11,121 nt of DNA from Desulfoplanes sp. (GTDB taxonomy: Bacteria; Desulfobacterota; Desulfovibrionia; Desulfovibrionales; Desulfomicrobiaceae): positions 1 to 11,121 of the forward strand of contig JAQVZR010000027.1 in NCBI GenBank assembly GCA_028708105.1, written 5' to 3'. The notes below the pieces were generated by a model. The model was not told where the DNA came from and did not search any database. It saw only the letters and a program-made list of their open reading frames with translations. The position numbers and the translations under genes are program-made. Position 1 is the stretch's first letter. Every line of letters starts with the position of its first letter. Positions 1 through 5,924 of this stretch are shown here, piece by piece.

Positions 1-309
1 GATGTCATGAAAACCAATTTGGTCGACATCGTTGTTCTTGATGTAAAAATGCCTGGAATGGATGGAATTGAAACGCTTATAAAAATCAAACAGCTTTATC
101 CTTTAACAGAAGTGATCATGCTTACAGGACATGCAAACGTTGAGGCCGCTCTTGAAGGTATGGACTGTGGAGCATTTGATTATTTAATGAAACCTACTGA
201 AATAGACGATCTTCTTTTTAAACTCGAAGATGCATATCATAAAAAAATGCTTCATGAACATAAAACTCAACAGCTTAAAATGGAGGCGAAAAAATCAGCA
301 GATATATAA
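1..309 (+). CDS. Receiver-only response regulator, 5'-truncated by window edge
   Basis: This is the C-terminal part (about 102 residues visible) of a CheY-like receiver domain; the frame is open to base 1, so the ATG at 7 is an internal methionine, not the start. The phosphoacceptor Asp lies in VVLDVKMPGMDG (Asp codon 40-42), followed by the conserved Thr in VIMLTGHA and the Lys in DYLMKP. The missing N-terminal part would carry the acidic Asp/Asp-Glu pair. After the receiver there is only a short charged helix (roughly the last 25 residues, rich in Lys, Glu and Gln) and no DNA-binding or enzymatic output domain. It closely resembles the receivers at 8806-9568 in motif and length. It lies 75 bp upstream of the TauE-type exporter with no terminator between, so co-transcription is likely. 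Output is presumably by protein contact or phosphorelay; that is inference. Confidence 0.93.
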   Translation, partial: DVMKTNLVDIVVLDVKMPGMDGIETLIKIKQLYPLTEVIMLTGHANVEAALEGMDCGAFDYLMKPTEIDDLLFKLEDAYHKKMLHEHKTQQLKMEAKKSADI

Positions 310-384
310 GACTACGGGTAAAAATTTTATCATACGAATGCTAGAATAAGAATATATTTATTTTATTTAATTGAGGAGAACAAT

Positions 385-1659
385 ATGGCTTTTGGAAGAC
401 GACTCTATAATGCGCTGATGGCAGCCACGACAGCGCATGCACGGTGGGATTATGAAACATCTATGTCCATACTACACGACAAAAAAAGATTACGAATACT
501 CGCTCTTATGGTCGTGCCCATTGTATTGGTATCCATTGCCTTTGCGGCTACTGACCCATCAAATTTGCCTGCCATTTTAGGGGGTAAAAAAGCATATGCG
601 CCAGCCTTTTATACGCCGACCATCTTTGTTGCCTCCATGCTGATCGGTCTGTGTGCGGGATTGATCACCGGATGTATTGGTGCAGGAGGCGGATTTATTA
701 TCACCCCTGCATTGATGAGTGCCGGGATCAAGGGTATCCTAGCCGTTGGTACGGATCTTTTTCATATTTTTGCAAAAGCTATCATGGGCACAACTATTCA
801 CAAAAAACTGGGTAATGTGTCTGTAGGCCTGGCAGTGGCTTTTCTGGCGGGGTCTATGGGGGGTGTCTTTGGCGGAGGCATTCTTAATCGGTGGATTTAT
901 GAACTTAATCCGGTTCTGAGTGACACCTTTATCAGCATTATTTATGTCGTTCTGCTCGGCTTTTTGGGTGCCTACGCCCTTACGGATTTTCTCAAACTGC
1001 GTAAAGCCGAAACAGCATCCGCGTCTGGAACCTCGGCAGCGGCACAACAAAATATTGGCCTGCCCGCAAAGCTGCAATCCGCACATATTCCTCCCATGAT
1101 TACTTTTGATGAAGATCTTTTTCCTGGCGGCAAACAAATTTCGGCATGGTTTGTGGCTCTATGTGGCTGCATCGTCGGATTCCTGGCCGCTATTATGGGC
1201 GTTGGCGGTGGATTCGTTACCTTTCCCATGTTTGTATACGTCCTTGGAGTATCCTCGTTTACCGCAGTGGGTACGGATATTCTGCAAATCATCTTTACTG
1301 CAGGATTTGCCTCTATCACCCAGTATGCCATCTATGGTTTCATTTTTTATACTCTGGCCATGGGCATGCTCATTGGTTCTCTTCTGGGCATACAGGTTGG
1401 AGCTTTGACCACAAAAATTGTCAAAGGCATTTATATTCGTGGTTTTTATGCCACAGCCATTCTGGCAGGGTTCATTAATCGTCTTTTTGCCCTCCCCGGC
1501 AAGCTGGGAGAAATGAAGGTAATCACGATCACTGATGCCACCACCTCCATCCTTGCAAGTATAGGGAACTGGGCATTTTTCATTATCATTGGTTTTTTTG
1601 CTGTTTGGGTTATTGGAAAATTTCTCGGTAACCTCAATTTACTCAGAGGGGAGGCATAA
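385..1659 (+). CDS. Sulfite exporter TauE/SafE family membrane protein
   Basis: This 424-residue polytopic membrane protein belongs to the TauE/SafE (DUF81) family, whose members export or import small anions such as sulfite, sulfoacetate or related organosulfonates. The fold is an internal duplication, and both halves are visible: a glycine-rich GAGGGF motif (residues 99-104) followed by AVGTD (120-124), and GVGGGF (272-277) followed by AVGTD (294-298). A first membrane segment is at about 38-56. A hydrophilic loop of about 50 residues (205-252) separates the halves. A polar N-terminal stretch of about 35 residues precedes the first helix, and a long loop (about 365-393) precedes the last helix. 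The family core is usually about 250-300 residues, so this is a long variant. The start is supported by GAGGAG at 373-378. It overlaps nothing and is followed 4 bp later by the next gene. Substrate cannot be read from sequence; a sulfur oxyanion is the family-based guess. Confidence 0.9.
   Translation: MAFGRRLYNALMAATTAHARWDYETSMSILHDKKRLRILALMVVPIVLVSIAFAATDPSNLPAILGGKKAYAPAFYTPTIFVASMLIGLCAGLITGCIGAGGGFIITPALMSAGIKGILAVGTDLFHIFAKAIMGTTIHKKLGNVSVGLAVAFLAGSMGGVFGGGILNRWIYELNPVLSDTFISIIYVVLLGFLGAYALTDFLKLRKAETASASGTSAAAQQNIGLPAKLQSAHIPPMITFDEDLFPGGKQISAWFVALCGCIVGFLAAIMGVGGGFVTFPMFVYVLGVSSFTAVGTDILQIIFTAGFASITQYAIYGFIFYTLAMGMLIGSLLGIQVGALTTKIVKGIYIRGFYATAILAGFINRLFALPGKLGEMKVITITDATTSILASIGNWAFFIIIGFFAVWVIGKFLGNLNLLRGEA
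1646..1654 (+). promoter_or_regulatory. Ribosome binding site deciding the 1664 start
   Basis: GAGGGGAGG lies within the last codons of the TauE-type gene, 9 nt before the ATG at 1664. It is a near-ideal Shine-Dalgarno sequence and is the reason for rejecting the longer frame that opens at 1589. Confidence 0.75.
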
Positions 1660-1663
1660 CATC

Positions 1664-2386
1664 ATGCTTGTACATGATAAAAAACATTTTAGTATGGGGA
1701 TTACGCTAGGTATTATATTCATGAGTGTACTTGGCTATATGTTTTCAGAATCATTCACTGGTGCACACGGGAAAAAAGTAAATGCTTTTCATGCATCGGA
1801 TAATCTTTTTAATTCCATAGCCAAAGGATCAACCAATTATTTTCCTCGGTTAAAACATGAAAATGAAGCCTTCAAGGAACATCCCATTGATTTGACGTTG
1901 CATGTAGGTAAAGAAGATATTGCCCAAAACGGGGCTCAGATTCTGATAAAAAATGGTATTCCTGCACGTGCGGATGCCGCGACGGTCATCATGCAGGGTG
2001 ATCTTAATACGATTGTTTCTCTGGCAATTCAGGATGCCGAGCACATGTTCAACAATGAAGGGAACATCCTGAGTACAAAATATGGCCTACACGAAAAGGA
2101 AGTTCTTTTTGTGTGGTGGAAGATGTTCAAATCCATGGATCTTGAGCTCAAGCATCACAAGGATTTCAAAGCGGCCAAATTTGTCTCCGAAGTAGCTAAG
2201 CGAGGGATAGAGGTCGGGTACAATTTCTATGGTGTGGTCCCACAAGATTCCACGTCCAAAGCCGGGATGCTGACTTTTTCCTTGACGTTTTATGTCGTCT
2301 ATACCTTGCTCTGGGGTTTTGCCATCTTCTATTTCTTTGAAGGCATTGGCTTGCAGATGAGTTCCGGGAAGAAGAAGGAAATGTAA
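1664..2386 (+). CDS. Unrecognised membrane-anchored protein downstream of TauE-type exporter
   Basis: I do not recognise this 240-residue protein. It has a hydrophobic segment at about residues 10-27 (a signal anchor) and a second at about 203-226 near the C-terminus. Between them is a mostly soluble stretch of about 170 residues, rich in His and Lys (KHEN, LKHH, GLHEKE) and with no cysteine. This pattern suggests a periplasmic domain tethered at both ends. The reading frame extends back to 1589, but the ATG at 1664 is preferred: GAGGGGAGG sits 9 nt upstream, and starting earlier would overlap the exporter gene. The 4-bp gap after the exporter stop suggests translational coupling and a shared role, perhaps an accessory or sensor subunit. 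The gene ends 25 bp before a strong terminator. No family assignment is offered. Confidence 0.85.
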   Translation: MLVHDKKHFSMGITLGIIFMSVLGYMFSESFTGAHGKKVNAFHASDNLFNSIAKGSTNYFPRLKHENEAFKEHPIDLTLHVGKEDIAQNGAQILIKNGIPARADAATVIMQGDLNTIVSLAIQDAEHMFNNEGNILSTKYGLHEKEVLFVWWKMFKSMDLELKHHKDFKAAKFVSEVAKRGIEVGYNFYGVVPQDSTSKAGMLTFSLTFYVVYTLLWGFAIFYFFEGIGLQMSSGKKKEM

Positions 2387-2411
2387 AAATTCTGATTTAG
2401 ACTCTACCCTT

Positions 2412-2441
2412 AAAGGCCGGTTTCCCAACCGGCCTTTTTTT
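2412..2441 (+). terminator. Intrinsic terminator of the exporter operon
   Basis: A perfect 11-bp stem (AAAGGCCGGTT at 2412-2422 pairing with AACCGGCCTTT at 2427-2437) closes a 4-nt loop (TCCC) and runs into seven Ts (2435-2441). It lies 25 bp after the stop of the preceding gene, in the correct orientation to end that transcript. Confidence 0.95.
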
Positions 2442-3001
2442 GGGTTATCATACCATTTTTACTTTGTATTGAGGCCCTCAAGAGAAGATCTGCCCCTCAA
2501 TGCGCATTCGAGCACGTATTTATTTCCCAAGCTGTCTCTCTCACTCAATGCTAAAGGAATGTGCTAAACCAACCCTCGTTTGAGATACGAAGTTTTTAAA
2601 ACGAATTCTGATTTCGCTTTAAGACAATCACACGGTGGGGGGCAAAGGTTCGATAAGACTCAACATTTCGAAATAATTCTGGTTTAAACCAAACCCAGTT
2701 TGCGATGTTGTGTTTCATTCAATGGAAGCATGCGTTCACGGGAATTGCCCGTTTTTATGCGCCCAGGGAGGTGCATAAAAACAGATTGGTCGATGGCAAC
2801 CACGAGAGCCCGAACAACATTTCATGACCTTACAAAATACAATGTATTTCAAAAAGGGGGTTGGTTTAAGTGGCTCCAACAAAGGGCGACCAGAGCCGGT
2901 ATGACCTTACCAGCGATTTTGGAACTGCATAGATCCTGTGTTCTATACCATTGCCCATATCTTGAAAAAAACTACGCCCACCATCCCCCAGATAAAGCAT
3001 C
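2442..3001. other. Gene-free stretch, possible decayed coding DNA
   Basis: No intact gene is visible on either strand. The plus-strand frame from about 2779 to 3078 is open apart from one TGA at 2902-2904. After the stop it reads PYQRFWNCIDPVFYTIAHIL, which looks protein-like, but it lacks a credible start or ribosome binding site and I cannot name a family. Imperfect copies of AATTCTGATTT occur at 2389, 2604 and 2675, and two 21-bp segments starting AAACCAA (at about 2567 and 2687) match at roughly 17 positions. Together these hint at a degraded mobile element or old gene remnant, but none is proof. The region separates two convergent transcription units. Confidence 0.4.
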
Positions 3002-3039
3002 AAAAAAATACCCACTCGGAAATGCTTATCCGAGTGGGT
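3002..3039 (-). terminator. Intrinsic terminator of the minus-strand cluster
   Basis: An 11-bp perfect stem (ACCCACTCGGA at 3010-3020 with TCCGAGTGGGT at 3029-3039) has an 8-nt loop. Read on the minus strand it is followed by TATTTTTTTG, a good U-tract, about 40 bp past the stop of the sensor kinase. On the plus strand only four Ts follow, so it may work weakly in both directions. Confidence 0.9.
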
Positions 3040-3077
3040 TTTGCAATGGTTTCCCTTCAGGAAGGGAGACGTGCGGG

Positions 3078-4760
3078 TTAATGAGAGGGAAACCTGAGGG
3101 TAAAAGTTGTTCCTGCCCCCTGCTGGCTGCTGACTTCCATGGTTCCTCCCATGTTCTCAACAAGGCCATAACACACGGACAACCCCAGGCCGGTACCTTT
3201 GCCAACGGGTTTCGTGGTGAAAAAGGGGGAAAATATTTTTTTTTGATTTTCCGGGTTGATGCCAATGCCGTTGTCTTGGACACAAATCTCAACCAACCCC
3301 TCGGGGGTTATATCACTGTGCACTGTCAATCGGCCACCATCACTGCCATGCCGTTCGACGATAGCATAGATGGCATTATTAAAAAGGTTCAAGAGTATCT
3401 GCTGGATATGTCCGGAATCTCCATAAATAGGAGGAGTATTCTTGGAAATTTCCATATTCAGGACAATGCCGTTAACTTCAGCCTTTTTTTCAATCATGGA
3501 CACGACTTCAGGAATAAACGCTGTCAAATCGATATCTTTGAATTCCGTTTCTCCCTGTCGTCCGAATGTGAGTATAGAACGAGTGATCTTGGCACACCTG
3601 CTTATCTGTAATTTTATCTGCGCCATAGAATTTTCAATTTCATTCATCTCTTCAGATTCTTTCAACGTGCCCTGCTTCTGAAGATCTGACAAAAGCAACT
3701 CGATATAAGAATGGTCACTTTTCATAACTTGAAGGGGATTATTGATTTCATGGGCAAAACCTGCAGCCATTTCACCGAGTTCTGCCAGCCGACTCGCGCG
3801 TACAAGTTGATCCTGAAGCGATTCTTTTTCTTTATCTGTAATGCGAAGACGTTTTTCAATTCTGCCGCTGAGTACAAATGCCAGAAATATGATCACCGCG
3901 CCGCTGACAAGAGCAATGAATAAACTCAAGTAGGCTGCACGGTTAAAAGGAGCAAATGCGTCATCTTTTTCCTGGCGTACTACCAGAAGCCATTTATGAG
4001 GAGTAATCCAGGTTGTGGCATAGAGATAAACCGTCTCCATGGGATCTTTTTTCATATATGTACGGATATCTTCCTGGGGACTAGGATATCTCAATCCTTC
4101 TTCGGCTTTTTCAAGGAATTTCCCTCCTGATCGCCGCAATGTCTGGAGCACGCCCTCTGAATTGACAATATATGCTTCGCCGGTGTTGCCAATACGGATT
4201 CTTTCTACAATTTCACTAAACCTATATGTATCAATAGTCGCCCGGAGCACCCATGGCTGTCCTTGGAATATTTTTGATATGGCAATGACGAAATGAGGAA
4301 CTTTTCTATATCCTAAAAAAACATCGCTTAAGTAAATCCCCTTATGCAATACCTGGGTAAACCATGTAGCATCCTTATATTTTTTACCACTCAGTTTATA
4401 AGGGCCAACATAGGCCACGTGAATACCGTTTGCATCGAAAAGGCCCAAATCCACAAAGGTGGAAGATTCATCCTGAAGATGGTTAAAAACGGTCTGTAAA
4501 ATTTTTTGATTCTGTAATTCTTGGATATCGTGCTCTGCCAAAACAAATTCAAGGTCCGCCATCCGTTCCTTGAGAAAGGAAGCAACCATTTCTCTGTGAT
4601 CTATAACAATCCGTTGCATAGAGTTGAGGGTGCTTTCTTTGATGGACGAAGTAAAATAATAATATCCAATTCCCATAACCAACAAAAAAGGGATGACTGG
4701 AACAAACATCATTCCTATAAGGATATGTTTGCGCAACGTTTTATAGTACCGTTCGTCCAT
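3078..4760 (-). CDS. Cache-domain sensor histidine kinase
   Basis: This 560-residue membrane kinase autophosphorylates on His and passes the phosphate to a response regulator. In order: a membrane helix (about 13-35), a periplasmic region (about 36-270) of double-Cache (dCache) type with TFVDLGLFDANG, a YVGPYKL stretch and GNTGEAYIVN, a second helix (about 276-298), a short linker rather than an evident HAMP domain, the HisKA dimerisation domain with the H-box FAHEINNPL (His 337), and a HATPase_c domain with LLNLFNNA (N-box, about 456-463), DNGIG (496-500), FSPFFTT (510-516) and GTGLGL (522-527). All catalytic motifs are intact. A TTG in frame at 4775 is possible, but the ATG at 4760 has GTAGAGG just upstream. 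It is the last gene before a terminator and is clearly paralogous to the kinase at the right window edge. The ligand is unknown. Confidence 0.93.
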   Translation of the reverse strand: MDERYYKTLRKHILIGMMFVPVIPFLLVMGIGYYYFTSSIKESTLNSMQRIVIDHREMVASFLKERMADLEFVLAEHDIQELQNQKILQTVFNHLQDESSTFVDLGLFDANGIHVAYVGPYKLSGKKYKDATWFTQVLHKGIYLSDVFLGYRKVPHFVIAISKIFQGQPWVLRATIDTYRFSEIVERIRIGNTGEAYIVNSEGVLQTLRRSGGKFLEKAEEGLRYPSPQEDIRTYMKKDPMETVYLYATTWITPHKWLLVVRQEKDDAFAPFNRAAYLSLFIALVSGAVIIFLAFVLSGRIEKRLRITDKEKESLQDQLVRASRLAELGEMAAGFAHEINNPLQVMKSDHSYIELLLSDLQKQGTLKESEEMNEIENSMAQIKLQISRCAKITRSILTFGRQGETEFKDIDLTAFIPEVVSMIEKKAEVNGIVLNMEISKNTPPIYGDSGHIQQILLNLFNNAIYAIVERHGSDGGRLTVHSDITPEGLVEICVQDNGIGINPENQKKIFSPFFTTKPVGKGTGLGLSVCYGLVENMGGTMEVSSQQGAGTTFTLRFPSH

Positions 4761-4791
4761 GGCCTCTACACCCAAAATAAAAAATTAATTT

Positions 4792-4813
4792 TAGTAATTA
4801 CGATAAATTACTA
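4792..4813. repeat. 8-bp inverted repeat upstream of the sensor kinase
   Basis: TAGTAATT (4792-4799) and AATTACTA (4806-4813) form a perfect inverted repeat with a 6-nt spacer, in the 78-bp gap between the YIP1-family gene and the kinase start. It could be an operator, or an AT-rich hairpin acting as a weak terminator, since a T-rich run follows on the minus strand. In AT-rich DNA a chance occurrence is possible. Confidence 0.35.
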
Positions 4814-4838
4814 GAGCTGAATACGCAGAGATATCCGT

Positions 4839-5414
4839 TTACCCAAAAATGACTTTCAACTGATAGAGCACTGGATTTAAAGATGCCAGCAGGGCCAGCA
4901 TGATAAAAACCCCCAGCACAATGGCCGTAACGGCCTGCGTCCATTTAAAGGAACATGATTTGACCAGCCCCACCGCTACCAGAATGAATCGCCAAGGTTC
5001 CGTGAATATCTCAACTGTCGGCAACCAGGACACCAGCATAGTTACTCCCGTTGCATAGATATAAATAATGGCGATACGTTTAAAAGTGGTTACCCTGCCA
5101 AAAAAAAGCCCCATGATCATGAAGGTGAATCCTGCCAGCACAAAAGGCATTCCAAAACTATTGATCAACAGGGTTGCAGCCTCAAAGAGTGAATGGTCCG
5201 AATAATATGTATACCGGAGACTGGACCAGAAGAGACCAGAAATAATCAGAAAACCCAGGCTTTGTTTATAGCTGATATCTTGGGGAAGTTCTGTAAAGAA
5301 AATCCGTGGCGAGGTGATCAGATTAACGACTGTTTGAAAATATGTTGTTTTTTTTGCTTTTTTGGATGCCACATTTTCGAATACGGTTGCCGGTGTGGTT
5401 GTATCAGTAGGCAT
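4839..5414 (-). CDS. YIP1-family integral membrane protein
   Basis: This 191-residue protein has a polar N-terminus of about 25 residues, then the phrase LITSPRIFFTELPQD (about 32-46), typical of bacterial Yip1-domain proteins, where a 'P-x-x-FF' segment precedes the first helix. Hydrophobic segments follow at about 51-67, 78-106, 113-131, 142-152 and 160-180, so five helices are likely. Bacterial members have no firmly established function. The frame extends back to 5492, but the ATG at 5414 is preferred because GAGGAGGGA lies immediately upstream. Genes before and after on the same strand are the 50-residue membrane protein (200 bp upstream) and the sensor kinase (78 bp downstream), so it is probably part of the transporter locus. 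The family call rests on the N-terminal motif and topology and is moderately secure. Confidence 0.7.
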   Translation of the reverse strand: MPTDTTTPATVFENVASKKAKKTTYFQTVVNLITSPRIFFTELPQDISYKQSLGFLIISGLFWSSLRYTYYSDHSLFEAATLLINSFGMPFVLAGFTFMIMGLFFGRVTTFKRIAIIYIYATGVTMLVSWLPTVEIFTEPWRFILVAVGLVKSCSFKWTQAVTAIVLGVFIMLALLASLNPVLYQLKVIFG

Positions 5415-5416
5415 GA

Positions 5417-5425
5417 TCCCTCCTC
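5417..5425 (-). promoter_or_regulatory. Ribosome binding site deciding the 5414 start
   Basis: On the minus strand GAGGAGGGA ends 2 nt before the ATG at 5414, with its GAGGAG core at normal spacing. It is the reason for dropping the 26 upstream residues of the open frame. Confidence 0.7.
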
Positions 5426-5614
5426 TACGAAAACAATATTTTTTCAGGACTAAACCAGCGTTGAAAACCAAAGTTTTTAACAATGTGTACATTTCAGTTT
5501 TTGACTTGAATGCCTATCAGCTTAAGAGCTCATGATCGGATGCGTTGTAAGCTATGGATATTGTTGCGTCTGTCGGATAAAAATCAAAACGTAAATTTTC
5601 TTTCAAAATTCGGT

Positions 5615-5767
5615 TTACTGTCCTAAATAGCTTCCAAGTTTTTCCGCAATCCCCCAAATCATCATAATCAGCGTCAGGATAAAAAACAGCGTTCGTTCAA
5701 ATCCCTTGGTAAAATATGTAATACTGCCCTGTTGCATAATTTTTTTTTCCGAATGTTCTTTCAGCAT
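5615..5767 (-). CDS. Small single-span membrane protein, 50 residues
   Basis: A short open frame encodes 50 residues: a charged N-terminus (MLKEHSEKK, then a polar stretch to about residue 26), one hydrophobic helix (about 27-40, LFFILTLIMMIWGI), and a short tail ending YLGQ. GAGGGAG precedes the ATG, with the GAGG core 5 nt away. Start, Shine-Dalgarno sequence, amphipathic lead and single transmembrane helix together make it look like a genuine gene rather than a chance frame. It lies 157 bp downstream of the DASS-type transporter and 200 bp upstream of the YIP1-family gene, all on the same strand. Small one-helix proteins next to transporters are often accessory subunits, so that role is the best guess, but no family is recognised. 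Confidence 0.68.
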   Translation of the reverse strand: MLKEHSEKKIMQQGSITYFTKGFERTLFFILTLIMMIWGIAEKLGSYLGQ

Positions 5768-5869
5768 AACTCCCTCGTTTTTTACGGTCCAAGATCAGAA
5801 GAATAAACTATACCTGCAACCTGCAACGCCTTATGATAAAGCTCAATCTTCTACTCCCGGTATGATACC

Positions 5870-5898
5870 CCCTCAGGGGGATTGCATCCCCCTGAGGG
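5870..5898 (-). other. GC-rich intergenic hairpin between transporter and small protein genes
   Basis: CCCTCAGGGGGA (5870-5881) pairs perfectly over 12 bp with TCCCCCTGAGGG (5887-5898) around a 5-nt loop. It starts 27 bp after the transporter stop. No T-run follows on either strand, so it does not look like a standard intrinsic terminator; a transcript-stabilising or processing hairpin that sets different levels of upstream and downstream genes is possible. Confidence 0.55.
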
Positions 5899-5924
5899 TT
5901 AAAGGTTACATGATAGTATTTTTT

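Noticed and set aside
2738..2756. Small hairpin ACGGG-AATTG-CCCGT followed by Ts
   Set aside because: Only a 5-bp stem with no gene ending nearby on the plus strand; too weak to call a terminator.
2902..2904. In-frame TGA read as a selenocysteine codon
   Set aside because: No start, no recognisable selenoprotein family and no clear stem-loop matched to a SECIS element right after it; a decayed frame or chance is simpler.
2700..3611. Plus-strand 303-codon open frame
   Set aside because: Its second half lies antisense to the HATPase and HisKA regions of a kinase with all motifs intact; its translation shows no domain and it has no ribosome binding site.
4761..4775. TTG start at 4775 for the left sensor kinase
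   Set aside because: Upstream sequence is A/T-only with no Shine-Dalgarno site, while the ATG at 4760 has GTAGAGG at good spacing.
5813..5826. Tandem CCTGCAA CCTGCAA
   Set aside because: Two 7-bp copies only; too short to support a regulatory or mobile-element claim.
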